Source: Fusobacterium sp. (lineage in GTDB: Bacteria > Fusobacteriota > Fusobacteriia > Fusobacteriales > Fusobacteriaceae). Taken from it: a DNA stretch of 64,000 nucleotides. Below are positions 45,318 to 54,087 of the stretch, piece by piece (position 1 is the stretch's first letter; every line of letters begins with the position of its first letter). The translations under genes and the position numbers were made by a program. The DNA is taken from assembly GCF_032477075.1 (NCBI RefSeq), contig NZ_JAWDXO010000004.1, positions 50,351 to 114,350 on the forward strand, given 5' to 3'. The notes beneath the pieces are model-generated. The model was not told the origin of the DNA and did not search any database. It worked only from the letters and a program-made list of their open reading frames with translations.

Positions 45318-45472
45318 TTTAAGGCAGGTCTCCTGACTCAGATTCATTCTACTAACAGCCCTTCCCGAAATATTTCAGTGGTTAACCTGTTTTCGTCATC
45401 TTCACAGTGGCGGGACCGTGTAAGTTTTTCACTTATCTTCCCTTTTAATCGCAGATATGCAAACCTTAAAAA
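45318..45472 (-). promoter_or_regulatory. adenosylcobalamin (B12) riboswitch
   Basis: On the minus strand the conserved pieces occur in order: a GGTTTGCATATCTGCGAT 5' part, GGGAAG, the CGGTCCCGCCACTGTGAAG core with GCCACTG at 45411-45405, CACTGAAATATTTCGGGAAG, and CAGGAGACCTGCC at 45335-45323. It sits directly before cbiP and its leader ORF, so high B12 should switch off the operon. Confidence 0.93.
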
Positions 45473-45491
45473 ATTTATTTTTCACATACTA

Positions 45492-45520
45492 ATTATACAA
45501 ATTATTAATACTTTAGTCAA
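45492..45520 (-). promoter_or_regulatory. promoter of the cobalamin operon
   Basis: On the minus strand TTGACT and TATAAT are 17 bases apart, 20 bases before the riboswitch. Confidence 0.8.
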
Positions 45521-45689
45521 GCTTTTTAAAGGCTTAAATCACTGAGAACTATGCAGAAAATGATTATATTGAGAGAAATTAATCTATTTAATTTATAAAA
45601 CAAAAATAGGTATTTTATAAATAAAAACACATATAAATTTTAAAATTAATTTTATATTATTTTTACAGATATTTAATTATTCTATATAC

Positions 45690-47648
45690 CTATTTTAAAA
45701 AAGAAGATTTTTTATCAAAATATCCAACTTTTTCATAGAAATATTCTGGATACAAAAGATATAAATATTTTTTTCCTCTGCTGCAGGCTACATAAAATAA
45801 TCTTTTTTCTTCTTCTAGATTTTTTTCTCCAATATTGCTTGGAAATATTCCTTCCAGCAATGTTGGTATAAATACTGCTTCCCATTCCAATCCTTTGGAA
45901 CTATGCACAGATAATAAAGAAACTTTTCCTTTGGTTATCTTCTTTTCAATATTTAAAATATTTCTTAATTCTTTTATATAGGTTTCTAAATCTTCTTTTT
46001 TTCTTATACTGCTTTTTACTTCTTTAAAAAAATCTATTTCTTCCTTAGAAAATACCGTTTTTATTTCAAGAATTTCAAATGTAAGCTTTTCACATTTATT
46101 TAATATTTCTTCTATGGAATAATTTGATATTTTATCACTTATTTTTATTAATTTATTTAATAATTTATCTTCAGTTTCTTTTTTTCTTGTTATGTTCAAT
46201 ACAGAATATGAATAATTTTTTGGTAGTATTCTTATTAATTCTTCCCATTTTAAAATATTTTCCTTATCATTCCATACCTCTAGTATTTTTAAATAAATAT
46301 CTAAAGGACTTCCAAAAAAAATTTCTTTATCTTCTTGTAAATTAAAAGGTATATCTTTTTCTTTCATTAATCTTTCCAATTTATGAACTATATATTTATT
46401 ACGATAAAGAACAGCTATTTCTTCATAGGGAATTCCTCTTTCCTCCAGTTCCTTTATTTTTCTGCAGATAAATTCCCCTTGCTTTTCTTCATTGAGAAAA
46501 CTTATAATATGTGGATTTTCTCCTTTTTTCATAGTTCCTTTTGTATTTTTATTGTATTTCAAAAGAAAATCTTCAGATATTTTATTCACATATTGAATTA
46601 TTTCATCACTGCTTCTATAATTTTTTTCTAATTTTATCAATTTACTGTTATGAAAATCTTTACCAAACCTAAGAATATTTTTAAAATCTGCTCCTCTAAA
46701 TCCATATATACTTTGATAATCATCTCCCACTGCCATTATGTTTCCTTCCATACCTACCAAGATTTTCAAAAATTCCTTTTGAATAGAATTAGTATCTTGA
46801 TATTCATCTACTATTATATATTTATATTTTTCTCTTAAAAGTTTAAGAAAAATTTTATTTGATTTTAATTTTTCTAATACCTTTTCTATTAAATCTTCAA
46901 AATCATATATCTGAAATTCTTTTTTAAACTTCCTGTATTTAATTTTTAAAAATTCTAAATCATCTAAATAGATCCTTTCTTCTTTAGATAAAAATTCTAT
47001 TATATTTTTTTTTCTGCTTCTTATTGCTTCAAATATCTCAATTACTCTTTTTTCTGAAAGAAATTTGCCATTATTTTTCTTTTTTAATGCATATTCTCGA
47101 ATAAGCAGACTTATTACAGCATTATTTTTATTTTCATCTATAATATTAAGTTTTTCTATTCCAAATATATTCTTATATTTTGTAAGCAATTCAGCACAAA
47201 GAGAATGAAATGTTGAAATTGAAACTTCCTTCTCTTTATCTGAAACAAGATGCCTCAATCTTTCTTTCATTTCCAAAGCAGCTTTTTTTGTAAATGTAAG
47301 CATTAAAATATTTTCTTCTGGTATTCCTCTTTCTATCATGAAAGCTGTCCTATATACTATTGTTCTAGTTTTTCCTGAACCTGCACCAGCTATTACTAAA
47401 TATTGTCCTTCTAGAGAAGTCAAGGCCCTCAATTGTTCTTCATTTAATTCATTGTAATAATTTATTTTATATTTTCCAGTCAGAATATCTTTGTTAAAAT
47501 CTTTGACTTCATGCTTTTCAAGTTTTTTTATAAAATATTTCAATTCTTCTTCATTTTTAATTTTTGTATTCTCTTCATTTTTTCTGGAAAATTTTATTTC
47601 TTCTTTTTCTTTTGATTTATGAAATATCTTAAAAAATGCTTCAAAAAT
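45690..47648 (-). CDS. UvrD/PcrA-family ATP-dependent DNA helicase
   Basis: The helicase motifs are clear: Walker A IAGAGSGKTRTIVYRTAF, motif II IIVDEYQDTNSIQKEFL, motif III VGDDYQSIYGFRGADF, motif IV LEKNYRSSDEIIQ, motif V LLSVHSSKGLEWEAVF and motif VI LFYVACSRGKKYLYLLY. It unwinds DNA 3' to 5' in repair or replication. A TTG at 47543 gives 617 residues. However, GGAGGAG lies 6 bases before an in-frame ATT at 47648, with no ATG/GTG/TTG between, which adds 35 charged residues. I use ATT, with some doubt. The frame opens right after the oxidoreductase stop. Confidence 0.85.
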   Translation of the reverse strand: MFEAFFKIFHKSKEKEEIKFSRKNEENTKIKNEEELKYFIKKLEKHEVKDFNKDILTGKYKINYYNELNEEQLRALTSLEGQYLVIAGAGSGKTRTIVYRTAFMIERGIPEENILMLTFTKKAALEMKERLRHLVSDKEKEVSISTFHSLCAELLTKYKNIFGIEKLNIIDENKNNAVISLLIREYALKKKNNGKFLSEKRVIEIFEAIRSRKKNIIEFLSKEERIYLDDLEFLKIKYRKFKKEFQIYDFEDLIEKVLEKLKSNKIFLKLLREKYKYIIVDEYQDTNSIQKEFLKILVGMEGNIMAVGDDYQSIYGFRGADFKNILRFGKDFHNSKLIKLEKNYRSSDEIIQYVNKISEDFLLKYNKNTKGTMKKGENPHIISFLNEEKQGEFICRKIKELEERGIPYEEIAVLYRNKYIVHKLERLMKEKDIPFNLQEDKEIFFGSPLDIYLKILEVWNDKENILKWEELIRILPKNYSYSVLNITRKKETEDKLLNKLIKISDKISNYSIEEILNKCEKLTFEILEIKTVFSKEEIDFFKEVKSSIRKKEDLETYIKELRNILNIEKKITKGKVSLLSVHSSKGLEWEAVFIPTLLEGIFPSNIGEKNLEEEKRLFYVACSRGKKYLYLLYPEYFYEKVGYFDKKSSFLK

Positions 47649-47660
47649 TTTACTCTCCTC

Positions 47661-48620
47661 CTAGTTTTTGTTAGCTAGATTTTCCATAATTTCAACTACT
47701 TTTCTCGAATTTTTATGGCTGTTTGTATCAGATTCAAGTTTTCCTTTTTTGATAAGATTTATGAATTCCATTACTTCATAAACCATATCATTTTTATGTA
47801 TCTCTACTTCTATTTTTTCTTCTCTTCCATCTCTATATAATATTTTTATCCCTTTTACAGTAGAAAGTTTTTCAATTATTATAGAACCCTTTTCTCCTTG
47901 AATTTCTGAAGGTACTTTTGAATCAGTTATTTTTGAATATGTAATACTTGCTATTTTATCATTATATTTTAAAATTATATTTCCATATCCATCTGCCCCG
48001 CTGCTTACCAGATAATTTCCTCCTATGTATTCATCTGGTACTCCAAACATACCAATAGTAAAATACAATGGATAAACTCCTATATCATATAATGCTCCTC
48101 CAGAAAATTTTGGATCAAATATATTTGTAAGTTCTCCTTTTTTTAAATTATCATATCTTGAAGAATACTGACAGTAACTAGCTGTTATACCTCTTACAGG
48201 TCCTATTTTTTCCAAATTTTCTTTTATTATATTGAAATTTGGATTTAAAGTAGGTCTCATAGCTTCCATCAGTACTACATTATTCTCTTTTGCAATTCTT
48301 ATCATTTCATCCAATTCTTTTACTGTTGGAGCAATGGCCTTTTCACAAATCACATGTTTTCCATTTTCCATCATTTTTATGGCCTGTGATGGATGAAGTC
48401 CATTTGGAGAAGCAATATACACTGCATCAACTTTCTGACTTTCAGCCATTTCTTCCAATGAGAGATATATTGTTTTTACATCATGTTTTGTAGCAAAATA
48501 ATCTCCTTTTTCCACACTTCTTGAATATACTGCTGTTACTTCACATTTTTTTATAGTTTTCAATGCCTCTACAAATTTATCACTTATACTGCTTGTTCCT
48601 ATTATTCCAAATCTTACCAT
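47661..48620 (-). CDS. Gfo/Idh/MocA family oxidoreductase
   Basis: I chose ATG 48620 (GGAGGG five bases upstream) rather than an ATG four codons earlier. The 319-residue protein starts MVRFGIIGTSSISDKFVEAL, a Rossmann NAD(P)-binding loop. It has VYIASPNGLHPSQAIKMMEN, the catalytic-lysine motif HVICEKAIAP, and GGALYDIGVYPLYF with conserved D and Y residues. It oxidises or reduces a sugar or cyclitol. The substrate is unknown. The helicase gene begins at its stop codon and is probably cotranscribed. Confidence 0.85.
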   Translation of the reverse strand: MVRFGIIGTSSISDKFVEALKTIKKCEVTAVYSRSVEKGDYFATKHDVKTIYLSLEEMAESQKVDAVYIASPNGLHPSQAIKMMENGKHVICEKAIAPTVKELDEMIRIAKENNVVLMEAMRPTLNPNFNIIKENLEKIGPVRGITASYCQYSSRYDNLKKGELTNIFDPKFSGGALYDIGVYPLYFTIGMFGVPDEYIGGNYLVSSGADGYGNIILKYNDKIASITYSKITDSKVPSEIQGEKGSIIIEKLSTVKGIKILYRDGREEKIEVEIHKNDMVYEVMEFINLIKKGKLESDTNSHKNSRKVVEIMENLANKN

Positions 48621-48648
48621 TTTTCCCTCCATGAATTTATAATATATT

Positions 48649-50169
48649 TTACTGTTTTTTATCCTTTAAATACTCTCCTAAAATAAATAATGAAAATACT
48701 ATCAAAAGTATCACTGAACTAAAAGCTGCACTTTCTAAATATTTTTTATTAGATACCAGAGAATAGTTTACTAATGAAGCTACAGGAACTATATCCCCTA
48801 ACTGCATAGTATATCCTATTGTAAATTCTCCAAAAACAATTGCAAATATCTGCAGAAATGCTGATAAAAAAATATTTTTTAAAATTGGAAATTCAATGTA
48901 TATAAATCTTTCAAATCCATTGCTGCAATCTAATAAAGAACTCTCCAGAATATTTACTGGAAATTTTTTTATATATTGATACATAAAAGAATAACCAATT
49001 GGAATACTTACCAGAATATATCCTGTTCCAAGTAATAAGAGCAAAGGAACATTAAAAAGCACATTTAAATAAAAAAGTGCTACTGCTAAAAAAGCTCCTG
49101 ATATTCCAAGATTTGAAAAAATTATTACATCTGTTATTCTACTGTAATTTTTAATTATAAAATAAATTGCTATTATTGAAAGAAAACTTACTGCTGCAGA
49201 TATTCCTATAGAATTTATTATTCCTTTTATCACTTCATAATCTTCATTGAAATCTTTTGAAAATATTCTCAAATAAGCTTTAATTGAAAACTCTCCAGTA
49301 TAATAATTATAGAAAGAAAAAAGAAAGCTTGAAGCAACTATTAAATATTGCAAAAACAGATAAATAATTGAATATCCTCTAAAGAATATATTTTGTTTTT
49401 TATATTCTGCTTCTCCTTCCAGTTCATACTCTTTAACAAATACTCCTGTTAAATTAAGCATTATTAATATAAGAAATTGAATCATTCCAAAAATCATTGC
49501 CTTAGAAAAATTAAGTTCTCCCATAAGTGTAGATGCTATTTCCACTTCTAAGGTAGAAAACCTTATCCCTCCAAGAGATAAAATTATTCCAAATCCTGTA
49601 AAGCAATAAGTAAACACCAAAATAAATCCTCTAAATATCTGTGGCAGTATTAATGGAAGCTGTCCTGAAAAAAATATTCTTATATTTCCTGCTCCTTCCA
49701 TTTTTAAAGCCTCTATGAGCTCCTTAGGCACTCTTTTCAGCCCTTCACTGATGTACTTTATAAATATAGGTGAATTATAAAATACATTGGCTATGATAAT
49801 AGCTTTAAGTGAATACAATATTCCCAGATTTTTGAAAAATTCTATATTAAAAATAATTGAAAATATTGTGACTGTAGATATTATTGGAAAAAAGAATGGG
49901 ATAAAAAGAAGGCCATGAAGAAGTCTGCTTACTATCCCTTTTTCATAAGCTGCAAAATATGCTGGTATAATTGCTATAAGAAGAGCTGCTGCTGTTGAAT
50001 ACACCCCTTGTTTTATTGAAAATAAAATTATATCAAGAGTTTTTTTTTCAAAAATAATATTTACATCCTCTACTTTAAAAAAATCTTTCATAAAAAAATA
50101 TAAAGGGATAAACCATACTAGTGCATAAAATATATTTATATAAATTTTTATTTTTTCTCTATTCTTCAT
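48649..50169 (-). CDS. two-domain ABC transporter permease (FbpB/ThiP type)
   Basis: The 506-residue protein has about twelve helices and two permease domains. The first carries the cytoplasmic loop ELIEALKMEGAGNIRIFFSG (EAA-like) near residue 160. The second carries ILESSLLDCSNGFERFIYIE near residue 420. This fused layout is that of iron(III) or thiamine permeases. No ATP-binding or solute-binding subunit is within the window on either side, so it is an orphan or relies on subunits encoded elsewhere. Confidence 0.8.
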   Translation of the reverse strand: MKNREKIKIYINIFYALVWFIPLYFFMKDFFKVEDVNIIFEKKTLDIILFSIKQGVYSTAAALLIAIIPAYFAAYEKGIVSRLLHGLLFIPFFFPIISTVTIFSIIFNIEFFKNLGILYSLKAIIIANVFYNSPIFIKYISEGLKRVPKELIEALKMEGAGNIRIFFSGQLPLILPQIFRGFILVFTYCFTGFGIILSLGGIRFSTLEVEIASTLMGELNFSKAMIFGMIQFLILIMLNLTGVFVKEYELEGEAEYKKQNIFFRGYSIIYLFLQYLIVASSFLFSFYNYYTGEFSIKAYLRIFSKDFNEDYEVIKGIINSIGISAAVSFLSIIAIYFIIKNYSRITDVIIFSNLGISGAFLAVALFYLNVLFNVPLLLLLGTGYILVSIPIGYSFMYQYIKKFPVNILESSLLDCSNGFERFIYIEFPILKNIFLSAFLQIFAIVFGEFTIGYTMQLGDIVPVASLVNYSLVSNKKYLESAAFSSVILLIVFSLFILGEYLKDKKQ

Positions 50170-50324
50170 TCCAGCATTCCTTTCAAATTTCGCTTTCTAT
50201 CCTATTATAGCATTATATGAAGTTTCTCTCAATCTCTCTTTAAGAATCCCTTTATAATCTTTTTTTCTTATGATATACTGAAGATGTAATAATTTTTAAG
50301 ACAGTTCTTTTCTAAGGAGGAAAA

Positions 50325-51317
50325 ATGCTTTATTTTTTACATGGTGACACTTCTCCTCTTCAAATAAAATATGAAGAGTTATTAAATAAAATTAAAAATG
50401 AATTTCCTAATATCCCTGAAAAATATTTTGATGCTTCACAAAAAGAAGATGAAAATTTTCTTCAAACTATTTCTACTAATTCTATTTTTAATCCTAAAGA
50501 GTTAGTAATTTTAAGAAGAGCTGAAGAGATAAAAAATATAGAAAACTTTTTTAAATCTTTAAAGCTTTTTAATCTTTCTCAAAAAGAAATCATAATAATA
50601 TACGAAGAATTTTTAAATGATTATGGAAAAATTAAAAATCCATTATCAAAAAAAACTATGGATTCTATTAGTGAAATAGCGCAAATAATTTGTTATAGAA
50701 AAGAAAATGAAAAAAAAGCTGTTATTTTCTACCTCCAGCATGAATTAAATATATCTGAGTATGAAGCTGAAAAATTTGTAGAGATTATTGGTGATGATTT
50801 TTTCAAAATAAAAAATGAAGTCGAAAAGGTTAAAAATTATTTAGATGGAGATAAATTTAATCTTTCTAAAGTCATGCCTATACTTTCTATTACTAAAGAG
50901 TATAATCATCGAACTCTAATAGAGGATTTTCTTTATAATAAAAAAACTGCCCCTCTTTTAGAATTCCTGCAAAAAGAAAAAGAATATATGGGATTTCTAT
51001 ATATTACTACTGAAGAGCTTCTTATTAACCTTAAGCTTAACTATCTTTCAAAAGAATCTATAATAACTAAAAATACTTCTTATAAAAAATTTAATGATTC
51101 TATTTTTGAAAACACAAAAAAATATTTTAAAAAAGATAATGGATTTATGCATCCATATCAAATATTTTTAAAATTTAAAAATATCGATACTTTCAGCTCA
51201 GAATTTATAGAAAAAAAATTGGAAGAACTTTTGTATGCTGAATATAATATAAAAAATGGAACATTAGATGATGAAATAGCAGTAGAAAGTTTTATATTAA
51301 ATTTTTTTACTGATTAA
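50325..51317 (+). CDS. holA: DNA polymerase III delta subunit
   Basis: The 330-residue protein starts MLYFLHGDTSPLQIKYEELL, like HolA N-termini that read FLHGxDxxL. It has NPKELVILRRAEEIKNIENF (the strand with conserved acidic and basic residues), a region EKFVEIIGDDFFKIKNEVEK that matches the HolA lid helix, and AEYNIKNGTLDDEIAVESFI at the C-terminus. It loads the sliding clamp. Divergence is high, as usual for HolA in this phylum. AAGGAGGA precedes the start. Confidence 0.7.
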   Translation: MLYFLHGDTSPLQIKYEELLNKIKNEFPNIPEKYFDASQKEDENFLQTISTNSIFNPKELVILRRAEEIKNIENFFKSLKLFNLSQKEIIIIYEEFLNDYGKIKNPLSKKTMDSISEIAQIICYRKENEKKAVIFYLQHELNISEYEAEKFVEIIGDDFFKIKNEVEKVKNYLDGDKFNLSKVMPILSITKEYNHRTLIEDFLYNKKTAPLLEFLQKEKEYMGFLYITTEELLINLKLNYLSKESIITKNTSYKKFNDSIFENTKKYFKKDNGFMHPYQIFLKFKNIDTFSSEFIEKKLEELLYAEYNIKNGTLDDEIAVESFILNFFTD

Positions 51318-51381
51318 AAAGGAAAATTGTATTAAATTTGAATACCTAAATTAGACAAATAATTTTACTGGAGGTAGTCTT

Positions 51382-51963
51382 ATGGCTAATGAAAAATTTT
51401 ATATTGATGTGTTTGATTTAGGAGGCTTAAAAAAAATATGGTATTACTATCTTATAATTGGTATTCTCCTTGCAATAACAGGTTTGATTGGAATATTTAA
51501 TCCACTTGGCTTTTCTATTTCTCTTATTTATGTTTTAAGCTGGGGATTCTTGTTAATGGGGCTTCTCAATATTTACTATGCATACCAAGGAAGAAAAAAT
51601 AAATATTTTCATTGGGGAATAGTATTAGTGAGTGGTATAATTGATATTCTAGCTGCTATTTCAATATTCTACAACCCTTTTGAAAGTGCTGTAATACTTC
51701 TAATATATTTAGGTATACTTATGTTATTCAGAGGTTTTTCACTTATATTTACAAGAGGAAAAGCTATTGCTGATGAAATACCAGAAGTACATAATATAAG
51801 ATCCATTTTAGTAATGAGAGGTATTCTAGATATAATCTTTGGTATTTTATTAGTAGTTTGCCCTCTTTTAATGGGGTACTTACTTCCTATTACCATTGGA
51901 TTTTATCTTTTATTTATGGGAATACTATTTATAATATATAGTATTCAAATTAAAAGAGCATAA
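51382..51963 (+). CDS. HdeD family (DUF308) membrane protein
   Basis: The 193-residue protein has six helices. The repeats FNPLGFSISLIYVLSWGFLL and YNPFESAVILLIYLGILMLF follow the DUF308 pattern. The family includes HdeD, an acid-resistance protein of Escherichia coli. The start has GGAGGTAG upstream. Its role here is unknown. Confidence 0.8.
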   Translation: MANEKFYIDVFDLGGLKKIWYYYLIIGILLAITGLIGIFNPLGFSISLIYVLSWGFLLMGLLNIYYAYQGRKNKYFHWGIVLVSGIIDILAAISIFYNPFESAVILLIYLGILMLFRGFSLIFTRGKAIADEIPEVHNIRSILVMRGILDIIFGILLVVCPLLMGYLLPITIGFYLLFMGILFIIYSIQIKRA

Positions 51964-51969
51964 AATAGA

Positions 51970-52005
51970 AAGAGACAAGTTCAATTGGAACTTGTCTCTT
52001 TTTCA
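51970..52005 (+). terminator. terminator after the HdeD-like gene
   Basis: AGAGACAAGTTC and GAACTTGTCTCT form a 12-bp perfect stem with a six-base loop, followed by TTTTTC. Confidence 0.85.
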
Positions 52006-52088
52006 TTGCATTAATTGTCTTAGAAATGCAATATATTCTCATTATCTTTACCGTTAAACTCATAATTAAAGATAAAACATTTAATAAA

Positions 52089-52373
52089 TTATTTTTTATC
52101 TTGAATTTTATCTTTTAACTTAAATGAAGCATTAAACTTTACTTTTTTCATTTCAGTTGTCTGCATAAGTTCTCTAGTTTTTGGATTACTTATAGTTTTA
52201 GGTTTTATATTTCCAACAGTAAATACTCCTTTATTGAAGAATTGTACCTTACCATCTTTTTTTAAACCAGCTTCTATAATTTCCAATATTGCTTCTACAT
52301 CTTCTTTTGCTTCTGCAATTGTTAAATTATTTAATTTTTTTCTGTATAGTTTAATAAAATCTTTCTTATTCAT
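52089..52373 (-). CDS. HU-family DNA-binding protein
   Basis: The 94-residue protein has the HU shape: DFIKLYRKKLNNLTIAEAKE helices, then VQFFNKGVFTVGNIKPKTIS (the GxF strand), a basic arm NPKTRELMQTTEMKKVKF, and a final strand FKASFKLKD-like segment (read FNASFKLKD). It is the last gene of the fadA operon and divergent from classical HU, so it might be a specialised nucleoid or phase-switch cofactor. That use is inferred from location. Confidence 0.75.
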   Translation of the reverse strand: MNKKDFIKLYRKKLNNLTIAEAKEDVEAILEIIEAGLKKDGKVQFFNKGVFTVGNIKPKTISNPKTRELMQTTEMKKVKFNASFKLKDKIQDKK

Positions 52374-52382
52374 AGTACCCCT

Positions 52383-52664
52383 CTAGTCAACATTGATATT
52401 TTCTTTAAGTATTTTTCCCTGTCTGAAAACCAATTTATTTTTAGGTAAAGTTTTCTTAATTTTTTTTATTCTAGGATCACAGTATTCTCTAGCTCTTACA
52501 GGTTTTATTTCAAATATTCCCCAACCTTTGAATACTAATTTTTTATCTTCTTGAAGTATTTCTTCTACAGTTTCCCAAAAAGTTGAAATTCTATGTTGAG
52601 CTTCTTTTAAGTTCTTTAGATTTCTTTCTTCTTTGTAAACTTTTATAAAATCTTTCTCTTTCAT
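52383..52664 (-). CDS. divergent HU-family DNA-binding protein
   Basis: The 93-residue protein also has the HU fold pattern: DFIKVYKEERNLKNLKEAQH, then LVFKGWGIFEIKPVRAREYC and the arm DPRIKKIKKTLPKNKLVFR. It is less typical, with a tryptophan at GWG where HU has GFG. It is directly upstream of the second HU gene (9 bases) and one base into the end of the 144-residue gene. Two HU-like genes side by side in an adhesin operon is uncommon. Confidence 0.7.
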   Translation of the reverse strand: MKEKDFIKVYKEERNLKNLKEAQHRISTFWETVEEILQEDKKLVFKGWGIFEIKPVRAREYCDPRIKKIKKTLPKNKLVFRQGKILKENINVD

Positions 52665-53098
52665 TATTCCCTCCCTAAGTCTTTTGTTTCGCTTTCTTTC
52701 GAAAAATCATCTTCTGCTAGTGTTCTAGGAAGAAATTCAATAAATTTTCTAAATCTTTGATCATTTAATTTTAAATTCTTAATTATTATTGTCTTATTTT
52801 TAGCTGAATAAATATTTATAATATTGCTTTCTTCTTTTTTTTCCAATAATATTATTATATTTGAATTGTTTTTATCATCTACTGCATTTAAATATTTCAT
52901 TTCTAAATATTTACCCATGAGTATTTGTTCTTTCAGCCATTGTATATTTCCTAAGAATTTATAGTAAAATCTCACTCCAATTTTATTAGTTAAATTCCTT
53001 ATTGCTAAAGCAGTTTTTAATTTAATAAATATAAATATTATAAAAAATATACCTACCAAATACAAATATAAAATCAACTTTGAGTCTAAATAATTCAT
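52664..53098 (-). CDS. membrane-anchored orphan protein, 144 residues
   Basis: The N-terminus has one strong hydrophobic segment, LILYLYLVGIFFIIFIFIKL. The rest is soluble, with a two-layer pattern ending DLGRE. I do not recognise a family. It overlaps the HU gene by one base and lies 111 bases downstream of the second fadA gene, behind two large hairpins, so it belongs to the same operon but may be expressed less. Confidence 0.6.
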   Translation of the reverse strand: MNYLDSKLILYLYLVGIFFIIFIFIKLKTALAIRNLTNKIGVRFYYKFLGNIQWLKEQILMGKYLEMKYLNAVDDKNNSNIIILLEKKEESNIINIYSAKNKTIIIKNLKLNDQRFRKFIEFLPRTLAEDDFSKESETKDLGRE

Positions 53099-53139
53099 TT
53101 TTATATCTCACTTTCTCTTTCCCTATTTAATCAATGAGA

Positions 53140-53206
53140 GAGAATTAAGAGAATTTACTCTTAATTCTCCACCCATTTAACTATATCTAAGAGAATATAG
53201 TTAAAC
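53140..53206 (-). repeat. two strong stem-loops after the second fadA gene
   Basis: GAGAATTAAGAG (53140-53151) and CTCTTAATTCTC (53158-53169) form a perfect 12-bp stem. TTTAACTATAT (53177-53187) and ATATAGTTAAA (53196-53206) form a perfect 11-bp stem. No T run follows, so they look like mRNA stabilisers or processing signals rather than a simple terminator. Confidence 0.65.
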
Positions 53207-53209
53207 AAA

Positions 53210-53605
53210 TTACTCTGCTCTTAAACTTTTTAATTGATTAAATTCAAATATTTTTCTTTCTTCTACTTTAGCTTGTTTATCAATTTCTGTAAGAAAACCT
53301 TGGTATTGTTTTAATAAGTTTTTCATTTCATTAGAATAGATACTTCTTCCTTCCATAGAAGTCATGTAGTTAATTCTTTCTCCACATTTATTTCTAAGAT
53401 TAGTAAGTACATTTAAATTATTTTGAGCCGATTTTGCTATTTGTTCTTCTTCTTTGAATCTTTCATTTTCTTTTTGCTCAAGCATTTTTAATTCTGCTTC
53501 TAATTGAGAAAATCTTGAATCTACTGCTGGTGTTGGTGCTGCTAAAGATACGCTTGATACTAATAATAATGCTGCTCCTAATAACATAGTTGTTTTTATT
53601 TTCAT
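53210..53605 (-). CDS. FadA-family adhesin (second copy)
   Basis: The 131-residue protein has a signal peptide MKIKTTMLLGAALLLVSSVS cut near SLA-AP. The mature part is an alpha hairpin: VDSRFSQLEAELKMLEQKEN, KEEEQIAKSAQNNLNVLTN, a turn, then MKNLLKQYQGFLTEIDKQAK, ending FNQLKSLRAE. This follows FadA element by element, but it is more divergent than its neighbour, with a cysteine (NKCGERI) that FadA lacks. FadA is the cadherin-binding, filament-forming adhesin of Fusobacterium nucleatum. The gene is 49 bases after the first fadA. Confidence 0.8.
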   Translation of the reverse strand: MKIKTTMLLGAALLLVSSVSLAAPTPAVDSRFSQLEAELKMLEQKENERFKEEEQIAKSAQNNLNVLTNLRNKCGERINYMTSMEGRSIYSNEMKNLLKQYQGFLTEIDKQAKVEERKIFEFNQLKSLRAE

Positions 53606-53653
53606 AATAATACTTTCCTCCTGATTTTATTTTCTTTTGTATTTAAAATATAA

Positions 53654-54043
53654 TTATTTTCCTTCTTTTACAGCTTGTAATTGTTGGAATCTGTTGATGA
53701 TACTTTCTTGCTCTTTCATTTGTCCTTCTAATTCTTTAAGTGCATCTTGATATTTTTTAGCTAATTCTCCATATTGTTCTTTGTAGAATTTAACATCTTT
53801 GATTTGTCCTAATTTCCCTGCTTTAGTTGAAATTTGGTTATATAATTCTCTTTGTTTAGCTAAAGTTGCTTTTGCAGTTTCAGCTATTTGTTTTTCAGAA
53901 TTATATCTCTCATCTTCTTTTTGCATAAGCATATTGTATTCTTGTTCTAGAGTATTGAAACGGCTTTCAAATTCTGCTGTCACCCCTGTAGAAAATGCTG
54001 ATGCTGATAATAAAATTGTTCCTACTACTAATAGTTTTTTCAT
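53654..54043 (-). CDS. fadA: FadA-family adhesin (first copy)
   Basis: I chose ATG 54043, with TTGGAGGT 5 bases upstream. The 129-residue product has signal peptide MKKLLVVGTILLSASAFSTG, then a helical hairpin with the FadA pattern: ESRFNTLEQEYNMLMQKEDE, RYNSEKQIAETAKATLAKQR and VKFYKEQYGELAKKYQDALK, ending FQQLQAVKEGK. In Fusobacterium nucleatum, FadA exists as a precursor and a secreted form that polymerise at the surface and bind host cadherins. It sits fourth in the minus-strand operon controlled, I infer, by the invertible segment. Confidence 0.88.
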   Translation of the reverse strand: MKKLLVVGTILLSASAFSTGVTAEFESRFNTLEQEYNMLMQKEDERYNSEKQIAETAKATLAKQRELYNQISTKAGKLGQIKDVKFYKEQYGELAKKYQDALKELEGQMKEQESIINRFQQLQAVKEGK

Positions 54044-54087
54044 GTTTACCTCCAAGTTTATAATATAGTTTTGTTTAGAAAACTTTT

